From the NCBI GenBank assembly GCA_021822385.1, contig JAKARC010000003.1, positions 11,651 through 75,650 on the forward strand: a stretch of 64,000 nucleotides of DNA, written 5' to 3'. This document shows positions 28,808 to 39,022 of this stretch, piece by piece. The position numbers and the translations under genes were made by a program. The notes beneath the pieces were generated by a model. The model was not told where the DNA came from, searched no databases, and saw nothing but the letters and a program-made list of their open reading frames with translations. This DNA comes from Pseudomonadota bacterium. Lineage in GTDB: Bacteria > Pseudomonadota > Gammaproteobacteria > Steroidobacterales > Steroidobacteraceae. How positions within the stretch are numbered: position 1 is the stretch's first letter; the number at the start of each line of letters is the position of its first letter.

Positions 28808-29074
28808 GTGCCATCCGATCAGCAGGTTCCTGAATTCGAGCAGGCGCTCGCGGAGCTTGAAACCGTGGTGGAACGGCTCGAGCACGGCGACCTGCCGCTC
28901 GAGGAAGCGTTGCGCGTATTCGAACGGGGCGTGGGTCTGGCGCGACAATGTCAAGGGGCATTGAAATCCGCCCAACAGCGGGTCGACGCGCTGATCAAGC
29001 ACAATGACGAGGTGACCCCCGAGTCATTCAGCATCGCGGACACCTCCCGGGGCAGTCTCGAAGAAGCCGGCTGA
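28808..29074 (+). CDS. xseB: Exodeoxyribonuclease VII small subunit
   Basis: XseB with XseA forms exonuclease VII, which degrades single-stranded DNA. The product of about 88 residues contains [20 protein letters not shown] and [19 protein letters not shown], the family core. I prefer the GTG at 28808, because AAGGGAG sits 9 bases upstream and the N-terminal length then matches E. coli. The ATG at 28799 directly abuts that site and is the alternative. The gene precedes dxs as usual, but ispA, which normally lies between them, is missing. Confidence 0.88.
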   Translation: MPSDQQVPEFEQALAELETVVERLEHGDLPLEEALRVFERGVGLARQCQGALKSAQQRVDALIKHNDEVTPESFSIADTSRGSLEEAG

Positions 29075-29146
29075 GGGGAAGATCAATATGTTGCAGACTG
29101 ACCACATCGGATTCCCTCCTGCACGGCGCAGTGTACACTGCCGGCA

Positions 29147-31048
29147 ATGAGCGCTCCGCAAAGCTACCCGCTGCTCGAGGGCATCGAGTTCCCGGCCGAC
29201 CTCAGGCAGCTGAAGGAAACCCAATTGCCGCAGCTCGCCGATGAGCTACGACAGTTCCTCATCCACACGGTCAGCACGCGTGGCGGACACTTCGCCGCCG
29301 GTCTCGGCACGGTCGAGCTGACGATTGCGCTGCACTATGTCTACGACACACCGCATGACCGCTTGGTCTGGGATGTCGGACACCAGGCCTACCCGCACAA
29401 GGTGCTCACCGGTCGTCGCCGGCAGCTGCACACCATCAAGCAGGACGGCGGACTCGCACCGTTTCCGAGCCGCGCCGAGAGCGAGTTCGACACGTTCGGC
29501 GTGGGGCACTCGAGCACTTCCATCAGTGCCGCCCTCGGCATGGCGATTGCCGCCGCACAGCAGGGCTCGCAACGGCGTGTCGTGGCCGTGATCGGCGATG
29601 GCGCCATGACCGCCGGCATGGCGTTCGAGGCGCTGAATCATGCCGGCTCGCTGCCGGTGGATCTGCTCGTGATCCTCAACGACAACGACATGTCGATCTC
29701 GGAGAATGTCGGGGCGCTGTCGAACTACTTCACCGCCGCGCTATCGGGTCGCCTGTATGCGACCCTGCGTGAGGGCGGCAAGAAGGTGCTGCGCCAGATG
29801 CCGACGGTGCGCGAACTCGCCCGCCGTTCCGAGGAGCACCTGAAGGGCATGGTGCTGCCCGGCACACTCTTCGAGGAGCTCGGCTTCAATTACATCGGTC
29901 CGCTCGACGGCCATGACGTGCGGGCGCTCGTCGGCACGCTGCGCAATGTCCGCAAGCTTAGCGGTCCGCAGTTCCTGCACGTCGTCACCCGCAAGGGCAA
30001 GGGCTACGCGCCGGCCGAAGCCGACCCGATCAAATGGCATGGTCCGGGTCCATTCGACCCGGTGAGCGGCACGATCTTCAAGGAAGCCGCCACGAGTCCC
30101 TCGTACTCACAGATCTTCGGCCAGTGGCTGTGCGACATGGCCGAGCGTGACCCGCGCATCGTCGGCATCACCCCGGCAATGCGCGAAGGCTCGGGTCTGG
30201 TTGCGTTTTCCAAGCGCTTTCCGGAGCGCTACTTCGACGTGGCGATCGCCGAGCAGCACGCGGTGACTTTCGCCGCCGGCCTTGCCACCGAGGGACTGCG
30301 GCCGGTGGTGGCGATCTACTCGACGTTCCTGCAGCGAGCCTACGATCAGCTGATCCACGACGTCGCGCTGCAAAACCTGCCGGTGGTGTTCGCGCTCGAT
30401 CGGGCCGGCCTGGTCGGCAGCGACGGCGCGACACATCAGGGCAGCTACGACCTGTCGTACCTGCGCTGCATCCCGCACATGACCATCATGGCGCCGGCCG
30501 ACGAGGACGAGTGCCGGCAGATGCTCTATACGGCCACCACGATCGACGGGCCGGCGGCCGTGCGCTACCCCCGGGGCACCGGCCCCGGCGTGCCGATCGC
30601 CGCCGAATTCACCGCCGTGCCGATCGGCAAGGCGCAGATCAAGCGCGAGGGCCGCAGCGGGCTCGCGGTGCTTGCCTTCGGCCCCATGGTCACGAGCGCG
30701 CTGCGGGTCGCCGAGCGGCTCGACGCGACCGTGGTGAACATGCGCTTCGTCAAGCCGCTCGACGAGGCGATGATCTGTGCCATCGCAAATCGTCACAGCG
30801 CGCTCGTGACGGTCGAGGAAAATGCGGTCCTGGGCGGCGCGGGCTCGGCCATTGCCGAGGTGCTTGCGGCCGCGGGCATCGCCCTGCCGGTGCTGCACAT
30901 CGGCATTCCCGACCGCTTCATCGAGCATGGCTCGCGGGACTCTTGTCTGGCGGCCGCGGGACTCGATCCGGTGAGCCTCGGGGTGACCATCGAGCGCTGG
31001 TGGTCGCTGCAGGAACACCCGTCGGTGCGCTCGGTGAGCCGGGCCTGA
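29147..31048 (+). CDS. dxs: 1-deoxy-D-xylulose-5-phosphate synthase
   Basis: Dxs condenses pyruvate and glyceraldehyde-3-phosphate, the entry step of the MEP isoprenoid pathway and of thiamine and PLP routes. The 633-residue thiamine-diphosphate enzyme has the cofactor motif [19 protein letters not shown] ending near LNDNDMSIS. The transketolase domain contains [17 protein letters not shown], and the C-terminal domain is complete. The gene follows xseB by 72 bases. Confidence 0.97.
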   Translation: MSAPQSYPLLEGIEFPADLRQLKETQLPQLADELRQFLIHTVSTRGGHFAAGLGTVELTIALHYVYDTPHDRLVWDVGHQAYPHKVLTGRRRQLHTIKQDGGLAPFPSRAESEFDTFGVGHSSTSISAALGMAIAAAQQGSQRRVVAVIGDGAMTAGMAFEALNHAGSLPVDLLVILNDNDMSISENVGALSNYFTAALSGRLYATLREGGKKVLRQMPTVRELARRSEEHLKGMVLPGTLFEELGFNYIGPLDGHDVRALVGTLRNVRKLSGPQFLHVVTRKGKGYAPAEADPIKWHGPGPFDPVSGTIFKEAATSPSYSQIFGQWLCDMAERDPRIVGITPAMREGSGLVAFSKRFPERYFDVAIAEQHAVTFAAGLATEGLRPVVAIYSTFLQRAYDQLIHDVALQNLPVVFALDRAGLVGSDGATHQGSYDLSYLRCIPHMTIMAPADEDECRQMLYTATTIDGPAAVRYPRGTGPGVPIAAEFTAVPIGKAQIKREGRSGLAVLAFGPMVTSALRVAERLDATVVNMRFVKPLDEAMICAIANRHSALVTVEENAVLGGAGSAIAEVLAAAGIALPVLHIGIPDRFIEHGSRDSCLAAAGLDPVSLGVTIERWWSLQEHPSVRSVSRA

Positions 31049-31119
31049 AGGGCCGCCTCCGGGTGCATCCTCCCATTGAGATATAGGTCAACCGGGCCGC
31101 GATCCGGTACCCTTGCACC

Positions 31120-31983
31120 ATGAACCCTCCGCCCAGCGCTGCCAAGACCGCCCGCCAGAGCCTCGGGGAGGTCGAGGACGTCCAATCGCGCGCCGATACG
31201 CGTCACCTGCCGATCAATAGGGTCGGCATCAAGGACATCAGCCACCCCGTGCGGGTCAAGGACCGCTCCGCGGGCGAGCAGCACACCATCGCCACGTTCA
31301 ACATGTACGTCAGCCTGCCGCATCACTTCAAGGGCACGCACATGTCGCGCTTCGTCGAGATTCTGCACGCGGAGCGGGAGATCTCGGTGGAGTCCTTCGG
31401 CAGCATGCTGGAAAGCATGACCGCGCGACTCGAGGCCGATGCCGGTCACATCGAGATGACCTTCCCCTTCTTTGTCATGAAGCAGGCGCCGGCGACGGGC
31501 GTGACGAGCCTGATGGACTACCGCGCCAGTTTGATCGGCGAGCGCCGTGGCGCGATCTCGGACCTGTGGGTCCGGGTGGTCGTGCCGGTGACGAGCCTGT
31601 GCCCGTGTTCCAAGCGCATCTCGGCCTACGGCGCGCACAATCAGCGCTCGCATGTGACCATCACCGCCAAGCTGCGCAGTCACGTCTGGATCGAGGAGTT
31701 AATTGAAATCGCCGAACGAGAAGCCTCGTGCGAACTGTACGGGATTCTCAAGCGACCGGACGAGAAGTACGTGACCGAGCGCGCCTACGACAACCCGAAG
31801 TTCGTCGAGGACATGGTTCGCGACGTCGCGACGCGGCTCAATGCCGACGAACGCATCGCCTCTTACGTCGTGGAATCGGAGAACTTCGAGTCGATCCACA
31901 ATCACTCGGCCTACGCGCTGATCGAATGCGACAAGGATGCGCCTGCGGGCACGCCGCGCCGGCGCGGCGGCGCGATGAGATGA
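31120..31983 (+). CDS. folE2: GTP cyclohydrolase IB (FolE2)
   Basis: FolE2 makes dihydroneopterin triphosphate for folate (and queuosine-type) synthesis, using a metal site less dependent on zinc than FolE. The 287-residue protein has the family signature [20 protein letters not shown] with the catalytic cysteine, and the conserved [13 protein letters not shown] and [13 protein letters not shown]. In many bacteria folE2 is induced by zinc starvation; I found no clear Zur box in the 71 bases upstream. Confidence 0.95.
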   Translation: MNPPPSAAKTARQSLGEVEDVQSRADTRHLPINRVGIKDISHPVRVKDRSAGEQHTIATFNMYVSLPHHFKGTHMSRFVEILHAEREISVESFGSMLESMTARLEADAGHIEMTFPFFVMKQAPATGVTSLMDYRASLIGERRGAISDLWVRVVVPVTSLCPCSKRISAYGAHNQRSHVTITAKLRSHVWIEELIEIAEREASCELYGILKRPDEKYVTERAYDNPKFVEDMVRDVATRLNADERIASYVVESENFESIHNHSAYALIECDKDAPAGTPRRRGGAMR

Positions 31984-32028
31984 ATTGAGTGCCAGCGCTC
32001 GCGCCGGCGGCAGAGCACGCCCGCGCCG

Positions 32029-33339
32029 CTAACGCGACTCGCCTTGCAGCCGCCCGATCAGGCTGCGCAGGAATACCCGGTTGAAGCGCAGCTGACAGGA
32101 GACGGAAACCTGCTCGAGCTGAGTGGCACTCACCTTCAGCACCGTCACCGCATCGACCGACCGGACCGTCGCCGTGCGCTTGGCACCGGGCACATAGCTC
32201 GCCTCGCCGAAGCAATCGCCCGTCTCGAGCATGGCGATCAGCTCGCCGCGGCGCATGACCGCACATCGGCCCGCCACCAGAATGTAGAAACGGTCGTCGA
32301 GCTCGCCCTCGCGCACGATCTGCTCGCCGGCGGCGTATTGCTGCCACGCGCTCGCGTGCAGCACTTCGCTGACCTCGGTGTGGGAGAACTCGTGGAAGAA
32401 CTTCAAGCGCCGCAAGACACCGAATTGTTCCTGCAGATCGACCCGCACGTTGCTCTGGCGCAAGTGGTGGTGCACCCGGGCAAGATCGGCCGCGAGCTCA
32501 AGCCCGCTGCGCTGGCGCTTGTCCGGATCCTTCTGCAGCGCCGTGACGACCACGTTCTCGAGCTCCTCGGAGACCTCCTGCCGCAGCCGATGAATCGGCG
32601 GCGGCGTCGCATACACGATCTGGTGCAGGAGCTTTTGCAGATTGCCGGCGCGAAACGGCCGGGTCCCGGTGAGCAACTCGTACATGACCGCGCCGATCGA
32701 GTAGATGTCCGAACTCGGCGTGAGATCCAGGCTCTGGACCTGTTCCGGGGACATGTATGAGGGGCTGCCGGCGATGCCCTCGATGCGCGAGATGTCGGCA
32801 TCGGACACGAGCGCGATGCCAAAGTCGATGATCCGCACCTCGCCCTCCTGCGTGAGCAGAATGTTCGAGGGCTTGATGTCGCGGTGGATCACCCCGCGCG
32901 TGTGCGCATAATGCAGCGCCTTGGCACACTTGAAGATGATTTCAATGACGTCGTTCAAAGGCAGCAGGTTGTCGGGCCTGCAGTAGGTCGTGAGCGTACG
33001 GGCGTGGTGCACGTATTCGGCAACGATATAGCAGCGTCCGTTCTCTTCGCCAGCGTCGAAGATCGGCAGTACATACGGATGCTGCAACATGCCGACCAGA
33101 TGCGCCTCCGAGAGGAACATCTTGCGCGCTGCGCGCGCGCGCTGCTCGTCCGCGCCGGTCTCGACGTTGTAGACCTTGATGGCGACGTCGCGACCGTAAT
33201 AGGCGTCGTGGCACAGATAGACGACACCGGTGCTGCCGCGGCCCACCTCCTTGATCACCTCGTATTTGCCGATACGCGCCGGAACGGCCGAGTCACGGGC
33301 ATGCAGATGCGTGGCGGATCCTGTGGCGTGGGCGGGCAT
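32029..33339 (-). CDS. Ser/Thr protein kinase fused to a cyclic-nucleotide-binding domain
   Basis: The 436-residue protein has a complete Hanks-type kinase domain (about 22-285). Its glycine loop is GRGSTGVVYL, the lysine is in VAIKVY, the catalytic loop is VIHRDIKPSNILL, the metal motif is IIDFGIAL and the activation segment ends in MSPEQ. A C-terminal cNMP-binding domain (about 305-420) has the phosphate-binding cassette GDCFGEASYVPGAKRTATV, in which Glu and Arg are kept. There is no membrane segment, so it is cytoplasmic. Kinase activity controlled by cAMP or a related nucleotide is the obvious guess. It is convergent with folE2 and upstream of thiL with 116 bases between; no target gene is evident. 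Confidence 0.88.
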   Translation of the reverse strand: MPAHATGSATHLHARDSAVPARIGKYEVIKEVGRGSTGVVYLCHDAYYGRDVAIKVYNVETGADEQRARAARKMFLSEAHLVGMLQHPYVLPIFDAGEENGRCYIVAEYVHHARTLTTYCRPDNLLPLNDVIEIIFKCAKALHYAHTRGVIHRDIKPSNILLTQEGEVRIIDFGIALVSDADISRIEGIAGSPSYMSPEQVQSLDLTPSSDIYSIGAVMYELLTGTRPFRAGNLQKLLHQIVYATPPPIHRLRQEVSEELENVVVTALQKDPDKRQRSGLELAADLARVHHHLRQSNVRVDLQEQFGVLRRLKFFHEFSHTEVSEVLHASAWQQYAAGEQIVREGELDDRFYILVAGRCAVMRRGELIAMLETGDCFGEASYVPGAKRTATVRSVDAVTVLKVSATQLEQVSVSCQLRFNRVFLRSLIGRLQGESR

Positions 33340-33455
33340 GGTGAGCGGCAGCCTGTGGAACAGTCGGCAGCATAGGATCGGTGCGGCCTCTGCGCTGTGA
33401 TGCGTCCCATGAATTGGGGGCTCGCCGAGCGTCCCCGCTTGACATAAGCGCGTCC

Positions 33456-34424
33456 CTAACCGCCCGCGAAATGATCGTAGCCGGGCGCGTGCACCGCGCG
33501 CACACCGTGTTCATCGCGCACGCGCGCACCCGGCTCGCGCTGCAGCGTACCAATGCGCGTGTAGCCCCATTCAGCCGGCGGCAGTTCCGCCGCTAACTGC
33601 TCGAGCGCCTGCGCTGGCACCGTGAAGCACAACTCGTAATCGTCCCCCCCGTACAACGCCAGCTCGCGTGCGCGCGCGAGGCCGACGGTATCGCGCAGCG
33701 GCGCCGACAGCGGCAGCGCGCTGGCTGTCAGCTCCACACCGCAGCCGCTCGCCCGCGCCAGCTTGAGCGCATCGGCGAGCAGTCCGTCCGACACATCGAT
33801 GCAGCCGCCCGCCAGCGTGCGCAAGCGCTCGCCGAGCGCGAGCCGCGGGGTCGGAAAGAGGAAGCGGCGCTGCAGGTACTGCGCATGCGGACCCGGCGGC
33901 AGCCGTCCTTGCTCGAGCGCGAGCCCAGCGGCCGCATCGCCCGGGGTCCCGGACACGAACACCGCATCGCCCGCCGCACCACCGTCACGCCGCAACGCCC
34001 GCTCCGGCGGCACGTGGCCGAGCACCGTGACGGTCACCGACAACGGCCCGTGTGTCGTATCACCGCCGACCAGCGCAACCTCATGCGTTCGGGCGAGCGT
34101 GCCGAGACCTGCCGCGAACTCCGCCAGCCAGCGCTCATCGGCCTCGCGCACCGTGAGCGCGAGCAGGGCCCAGGCTGGGCGCGCACCCATGGCCGCCAGA
34201 TCACTCAAATTGACGGCGAGCGCGCGATGCCCGATGGATCGTGCGGAACTGCCCCGGGGGAAATGCACCCCTTCGACGAGAGTATCCACGGCCGCGGCGA
34301 GATGCGCATCCGCGGGACATTGCAGCACTGCCGCATCGTCCCCCACGCCGATCTTCACGTCCCCGCGCTCTGCACCGCAGGCGTGAAAGTAGCGCTCAAT
34401 AAGCTCGAATTCCGTCAACGACAT
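33456..34424 (-). CDS. thiL: Thiamine-monophosphate kinase
   Basis: ThiL phosphorylates thiamine monophosphate to the active diphosphate. The 322-residue protein shows the ATP/Mg motif KIGVGDDAAVL, then AVNLSDLAAMGARP and LVGGDTTHGPLSVTV, and the C-terminal IDVSDGLLADALKLA and YGGDDYELCFTVP. It follows nusB by 21 bases in the widely conserved nusB-thiL pair. Length and motifs are normal. Confidence 0.96.
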   Translation of the reverse strand: MSLTEFELIERYFHACGAERGDVKIGVGDDAAVLQCPADAHLAAAVDTLVEGVHFPRGSSARSIGHRALAVNLSDLAAMGARPAWALLALTVREADERWLAEFAAGLGTLARTHEVALVGGDTTHGPLSVTVTVLGHVPPERALRRDGGAAGDAVFVSGTPGDAAAGLALEQGRLPPGPHAQYLQRRFLFPTPRLALGERLRTLAGGCIDVSDGLLADALKLARASGCGVELTASALPLSAPLRDTVGLARARELALYGGDDYELCFTVPAQALEQLAAELPPAEWGYTRIGTLQREPGARVRDEHGVRAVHAPGYDHFAGG

Positions 34425-34445
34425 AGGTGGCCCGAAACACGCTCC

Positions 34446-34889
34446 TCAGTGCTCCTGTGGCCGCAGCGCGCGCGCGGCCCGCTCAAGAACGGCATTGACG
34501 TACTTGTGTCCGTCGGTGGCACCGAACCGCTTGGCCAGGATCACCGCTTCGCTGATCGCCACCTGATAAGGCACATCGAGGCGCTGCTCAAGCTCGTACA
34601 CGCCAATGAGCAGCGCCGCGTGCTCGACCGGGTCGAGCAGTTCCGGGCTGCGGTCGAGCAACTCGGCCAAGCGCGCATCGAGCGCCGTACGCCCCGCGCA
34701 GATCCCCGCGAGCAGTGCACGGAAATACTCGCCGTCGGCGCGCGGCATGTCCTCCGTCGTACTGAATTCCTGCACCAGGTCCTGCCATGAACACTCGTTG
34801 ATCTGCCAGCGATACAGCGCCTGCAGCGCGAGCTTGCGCGCCAGCGAACGTTGACGGGACAGCGCGCGCGGGGCCTTTGCGTGCGGCAT
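34446..34889 (-). CDS. nusB: Transcription antitermination factor NusB
   Basis: NusB binds boxA RNA with NusE (S10) in rRNA antitermination. The 147-residue product contains LARKLALQALYRWQINECSW, and near the C terminus VAISEAVILAKRFGATDGHKYVNAVLE. The ATG at 34889 shares a base with the ribH stop codon (TGATG). That coupling and the family length fix the start. Confidence 0.95.
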   Translation of the reverse strand: MPHAKAPRALSRQRSLARKLALQALYRWQINECSWQDLVQEFSTTEDMPRADGEYFRALLAGICAGRTALDARLAELLDRSPELLDPVEHAALLIGVYELEQRLDVPYQVAISEAVILAKRFGATDGHKYVNAVLERAARALRPQEH

Positions 34890-35365
34890 CAAGACCCCAG
34901 CGCGGCGAACAGTCCGGCCATCATCAGCGCCGACTCCAGGGCCTCGGCGCCCTTGTTGCCGGCGCCCGTCGCCGCCCGTTCGATGGCCTGCTCGACCGTA
35001 TCGACGGTGAGAACTCCGAAGATCACGGGCACGCCCGTGCTCAGGGCCACCTGTTGCAGGCCGCGTGCGCACTCTCCGGCCACGTACTCGAAATGCGGCG
35101 TACCGCCGCGGATGACACAGCCGAGCGCCACGAGCGCATCGTAGCGGCCCGTCGCGGCCAGCCGCCGCGCGGCCACCGGCAGCTCGAAGGCTCCCGGCAC
35201 CCGGACCACCGTCAGCGCCTCGAGCGCCCCCCCGTGCTCGACCCAGGCGGCTTCGGCACCCTTCAGCAGACTGCTGACGATGAAATCATTGAACCGCGCC
35301 GCGATCAGCGCAATCTTGCGGCCGCGCGCGTCCGTCGATCCCTCGAGTGGCTGCTGCGCGCTCAT
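34889..35365 (-). CDS. ribH: 6,7-dimethyl-8-ribityllumazine synthase
   Basis: RibH condenses the pyrimidine intermediate with dihydroxybutanone phosphate, the penultimate step to riboflavin, in a large icosahedral or pentameric assembly. The 158-residue protein has [20 protein letters not shown], the substrate loop [31 protein letters not shown] and [17 protein letters not shown]. Its ATG overlaps the ribBA stop (ATGA). Confidence 0.97.
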   Translation of the reverse strand: MSAQQPLEGSTDARGRKIALIAARFNDFIVSSLLKGAEAAWVEHGGALEALTVVRVPGAFELPVAARRLAATGRYDALVALGCVIRGGTPHFEYVAGECARGLQQVALSTGVPVIFGVLTVDTVEQAIERAATGAGNKGAEALESALMMAGLFAALGS

Positions 35366-36528
35366 GGGTCTTCTCCCACATAGCCTTCGATTTCCAAACC
35401 GAAGGCGGCGATGCCGTGCAGCTGTTTCGGCGCCGAGAGCACCCGCATGCGTCGGATGCCCAGGTCCTTCAGGATCTGCGCACCGATGCCGAACGTCTTG
35501 AGCACCTCGCCGTCACGCTGCAGGGCGCCCGCGCTCGCATCCGCGCCGGCGAGCGGCGCCAGCGACCGCAACGCACCGAGCAGATCATCCGGCGCCTCGC
35601 GCTCGCGCAGGATCACGATCACCCCGCTGCCCGCCCGAGCGATACGCTCCATGGCCGCCCGCAGGGTCCAGCTGAGTGGATTGGCGCGAATACCGATCAG
35701 GTCGCGCAACGGATCGGCGACGTGCACGCGCACGAGCGGCGCCGGCTGCGCGCTGATCTGTCCTTTGACGAGCGCCACGTGCACTTCGTCGCTCACCCGA
35801 TCCTGATACGCGTAGAGGAGAAACTCGCCGAGCTCGGTCTGCACGGCCTGTTCGGCCACCCGCTGCACGGAGCGCTCCGTGCGCAACCGGTGGCGGATCA
35901 GATCGGCGATCGTGCCGATCTTCAGCCCATGCTGCGCCGCGAACGCATGCAGGTCCTGTCGTCGGGCCATCGAGCCGTCATCGTTCATGATTTCGCAGAT
36001 GAGACCCACCGGCTGCAGCCCGGCGAGACGGCACAGATCGACCGCCGCCTCGGTATGTCCGGTGCGCACCAGCACGCCGCCGCGGCGTGCGCGCAGCGGG
36101 AAAATGTGGCCCGGGCGGCTGAAATCACTGGCCCGGGACTCGGGCCGGGCCAGAGCGAGGATCGTGCGCGCCCGGTCGGCCGAGGAAACGCCGGTGGTGA
36201 TGCCCGCCACGGCATCGACGGAGACGGTGAACGCGGTTCGGTGGGATTCGCTGTTGTTCGCAACCATTTGCGGCAGTTCGAGCCGATCCAGCCATTCTTC
36301 CTCCATGGGCACGCAGAGAATCCCGCTGGTATGGCGAATCATGAAGGCCACACTTTGCGGGGTCACGCGCTCGGCGGCCATGATCAGGTCGCCTTCATTC
36401 TCGCGCTGCTCATCGTCCATGATGACGACCATGCGCCCTGCGGCAAGATCCGCCAGGATCTCCTCGACGGTATTGAACGGCCCGCCGGCGGGCGGGACTT
36501 TGCCGGTGAGCGGGAGGATTTTCGACAT
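35362..36528 (-). CDS. ribB: DHBP synthase with degenerate GTP cyclohydrolase II domain (RibBX type)
   Basis: The N-terminal half is 3,4-dihydroxy-2-butanone-4-phosphate synthase: [26 protein letters not shown] and [16 protein letters not shown] are all present. The C-terminal half has RibA-like segments such as [10 protein letters not shown] and [12 protein letters not shown]. However, the zinc-binding cysteines of GTP cyclohydrolase II are absent: the usual CLTGD...RCDCG region reads [20 protein letters not shown]. So only the RibB reaction is expected, and a separate ribA is needed elsewhere. I use the ATG at 36528 (388 residues). It is coupled to ribH by ATGA. Confidence 0.92.
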   Translation of the reverse strand: MSKILPLTGKVPPAGGPFNTVEEILADLAAGRMVVIMDDEQRENEGDLIMAAERVTPQSVAFMIRHTSGILCVPMEEEWLDRLELPQMVANNSESHRTAFTVSVDAVAGITTGVSSADRARTILALARPESRASDFSRPGHIFPLRARRGGVLVRTGHTEAAVDLCRLAGLQPVGLICEIMNDDGSMARRQDLHAFAAQHGLKIGTIADLIRHRLRTERSVQRVAEQAVQTELGEFLLYAYQDRVSDEVHVALVKGQISAQPAPLVRVHVADPLRDLIGIRANPLSWTLRAAMERIARAGSGVIVILREREAPDDLLGALRSLAPLAGADASAGALQRDGEVLKTFGIGAQILKDLGIRRMRVLSAPKQLHGIAAFGLEIEGYVGEDP

Positions 36529-36629
36529 GGGGTGGGTCTGCTGCGTGCGATGACGCAAGTATAGCCTGCACCACCGCACTGATCCGCGTCGAACGGACAC
36601 GTGACGCGTGGAAGCCGGATCGGGCCGCC

Positions 36630-37244
36630 TCAGTGCGCGTCCGACTCGCTCGCCTGGCGCAGCAGGCGCTCGGCATATCGGGCCATCAGATCAACTTCGA
36701 TGTTGACAAAGGCTCCCGGGGCGAGCGTTCCGAGCGTCGTCACCGCGCGGGTATGCGGAATGAGATTGACCCGAAAAGTCGCCTGATGAACCTCGTTAAC
36801 CGTCAGGCTGACGCCATCGATGGTCACCGATCCCTTGCGCGCAATGTAGCGCGCGAGCGCCTCGTCAACCAACACCACGTCCATGCGGATCGAGCGGCCC
36901 TCGTCGCTGATCGACACGATCTGCCCGAGACCATCGACATGACCGGTGACCAGATGCCCCCCGAGCGGCTCGCCCATCTTCAGCGCCGGTTCGAGATTGA
37001 CCGGCGCACCGGGCGCGAGCTCGCTCAGCGTGGTCAACGCCAGCGTTTCGCGCGAGACATCCGCGCGGAAGCCGTTCCCCTCGAACTCGACGACCGTCAG
37101 GCAACAGCCTTGCACGCAGATGCTGTCCCCCACGCGCATTCCCGCCCTGTCGAGCCGGTCGAATCGAAAACTCATGCGCAGATCGCCGTGGCGCTGTTCG
37201 CGCGCCGTCAGGTGACCCACATCCTGCACGATTCCGGAAAACAC
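36630..37244 (-). CDS. ribE: Riboflavin synthase alpha subunit
   Basis: Riboflavin synthase dismutates two lumazines to give riboflavin. The 204-residue protein begins MFSGIVQDVGHL and has the expected internal duplication. The repeats are seen in DSICVQGCCLTVVEFEGNGF with VSRETL, and in GSVTIDGVSLTVNEV with NLIPHT. It starts 2 bases after ribD. In E. coli the symbol is ribC (older) or ribE. Confidence 0.96.
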   Translation of the reverse strand: MFSGIVQDVGHLTAREQRHGDLRMSFRFDRLDRAGMRVGDSICVQGCCLTVVEFEGNGFRADVSRETLALTTLSELAPGAPVNLEPALKMGEPLGGHLVTGHVDGLGQIVSISDEGRSIRMDVVLVDEALARYIARKGSVTIDGVSLTVNEVHQATFRVNLIPHTRAVTTLGTLAPGAFVNIEVDLMARYAERLLRQASESDAH

Positions 37245-37246
37245 CT

Positions 37247-38413
37247 TCAGGATCTCCCCGAATTTGACGACGACCCGCCCGCCTGATCCCGATCGGGTCG
37301 CAGGCGCACCCTGAGGTCCGCCCCGATCCGCCGAGACTCCATCATGACAAAACCGGGTGCATCCTGCAGCTGTGCCAACGCGGTCATGGCGACGAGCGGC
37401 CGCGCCTGCGGCCCGAGCAGTTTGGGCCCGATATACAGGACGAGCTCATCCACAAGCCGCTCGGCAAGCAGCGCCCCAGCGAGCCGCGGACCAGCCTCGA
37501 CCCACACCTCATTGATGTCGCGCTCACCGAGCAGCGCGAGCAAGGGGCGCAGCGGCACGCGGCCCGACGCGTCGGCCGGCAGCGCCACCACCGTCGCTGC
37601 GCGCGCCAGACGATCCTGGCGGCCCACGTACTCGGCGCGCTCACCCGGCGGCGGCGGCACACTCACCACCAGCACCTCCCCTGGGACCGAAAACAGCCGC
37701 GCTGCCGGCGGGGTGCGCAGGTGCGAATCGAGCACCACGCGCAACAGCGGCGGGCGCGGTCCGCCCGACGGCGCGCGCAAGCGCACGTCGAGGCGCGGAT
37801 CGTCGGCGAGCACGGTGTCGACACCGGTCAGAATGGCCGAACTGCGCGCGCGCCAGTGCTGCACGTCGGCCCGCGCCTGAGGTCCGGTAATCCAACGGCT
37901 TGCGCCGTTGGCGAGCGCCGTGCGCCCATCGAGGCTCATTGCGAGCTTCACGCGCACCCAGGGCAAGCCCGTCTGCATCCGCTTGAGGAACCCCGGATTC
38001 AGCGCCTGCGCCGCGGACGCCAACAGACCCGACTCGACCTCGACCCCCTGCTCGCGGAGCCGGCGTGCGCCGCGGCCATTGACCCGGGGATCGGGATCGG
38101 GGAGCGCAAACACCACTCGAGCGACGCGCGCGTGCAGCAGCGCATCGACGCACGGCGGGGTACGACCATAGTGCGCGCACGGTTCGAGGGTCACGTAAGC
38201 CGTCGCTCCGGCCGCGCGCTCGCCCGCGCTGCGCAATGCCATGACTTCCGCATGCGCCTGGCCGGCGCGCGCATGCCATCCTTCGGCGATGATGCGTCCA
38301 TCACGAGCGATGACGCAGCCGACTCTGGGGTTCGGTTGTGTCGTCTCGAGGCCGCGCGCGGCCAGCTTCAGCGCTCGCGCCATTGCGGCTCGGTCGAAGT
38401 CGGAAAAGCTCAT
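37247..38413 (-). CDS. ribD: Bifunctional riboflavin deaminase/reductase
   Basis: RibD deaminates and then reduces the first pyrimidine intermediates. The 388-residue protein has an N-terminal zinc deaminase domain with HAEVMAL and the cysteines in TLEPCAHYGRTPPCVDALL. The NADPH-dependent reductase domain begins near VRVKLAMSLDGRTALANGASRWITG. It begins 9 bases after nrdR. Confidence 0.97.
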   Translation of the reverse strand: MSFSDFDRAAMARALKLAARGLETTQPNPRVGCVIARDGRIIAEGWHARAGQAHAEVMALRSAGERAAGATAYVTLEPCAHYGRTPPCVDALLHARVARVVFALPDPDPRVNGRGARRLREQGVEVESGLLASAAQALNPGFLKRMQTGLPWVRVKLAMSLDGRTALANGASRWITGPQARADVQHWRARSSAILTGVDTVLADDPRLDVRLRAPSGGPRPPLLRVVLDSHLRTPPAARLFSVPGEVLVVSVPPPPGERAEYVGRQDRLARAATVVALPADASGRVPLRPLLALLGERDINEVWVEAGPRLAGALLAERLVDELVLYIGPKLLGPQARPLVAMTALAQLQDAPGFVMMESRRIGADLRVRLRPDRDQAGGSSSNSGRS

Positions 38414-38422
38414 CGGCCGGCC

Positions 38423-38992
38423 TCAGTCGCGCTCATCCTCATCACTGCGCTCGGACGGCATCTCGGCGGGCAGCAGCGGCAGCTGCCGCCGCGGCGACCC
38501 TGCCGCCTCGCGCCGCGCGCGCCGGACGGGAGGCTGCGGGCGCGTATCGCGCAACTTGCGGATCTCCTTGTGGAAGGCCTCGACGTCCTCGAAATGCCGA
38601 TAGACCGAGGCGAAGCGCACGTACGCCACTTCATCGAGCTGGCGCAGCTCTTCCATGACCAGCTCGCCGAGGGTGCCGGAGCCAATCTCCCGCTCACCCA
38701 CTCTGCGCACGCGTTGCACGATGCGTGCCACGGCGGTATCGACGGCCGCGCGCGCCACCGGCCGCTTCTGCAACGCGCGCTCGATGCCGAGGCGCAACTT
38801 CGCCTCATCGAATGCCTCCCGCCGCCGGTCGCTCTTGATGACGCTCGGCATCACCAGTTCGGGCGCCTCGAAGGTGGTGAATCGCTCGCCGCAGGCAAGG
38901 CACTCGCGCCGCCGGCGAATCTGGCCACCATCGCCGGCAAGCCGAGAGTCGTTGACCTTGGTGTCGGCGTGACCGCAGAACGGACAGTGCAT
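38423..38992 (-). CDS. nrdR: Transcriptional repressor NrdR
   Basis: NrdR represses ribonucleotide reductase genes in response to ATP/dATP. The 189-residue protein starts with the zinc ribbon [17 protein letters not shown] and [16 protein letters not shown], followed by the ATP-cone ([24 protein letters not shown] region). An extra Arg/Pro/Glu-rich C-terminal tail of about 30 residues exceeds the usual roughly 150. It lies between glyA and ribD, the conserved position. Confidence 0.97.
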   Translation of the reverse strand: MHCPFCGHADTKVNDSRLAGDGGQIRRRRECLACGERFTTFEAPELVMPSVIKSDRRREAFDEAKLRLGIERALQKRPVARAAVDTAVARIVQRVRRVGEREIGSGTLGELVMEELRQLDEVAYVRFASVYRHFEDVEAFHKEIRKLRDTRPQPPVRRARREAAGSPRRQLPLLPAEMPSERSDEDERD

Positions 38993-39022
38993 GAGCGCTG
39001 GCGGTCCGCGCGGGCGGCCCGC

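Noticed and set aside
35366..36629. FMN riboswitch upstream of the riboflavin genes
   Set aside because: I looked at the gaps around ribBX, ribE and ribD. None shows the conserved RFN-element blocks and most gaps are too short.
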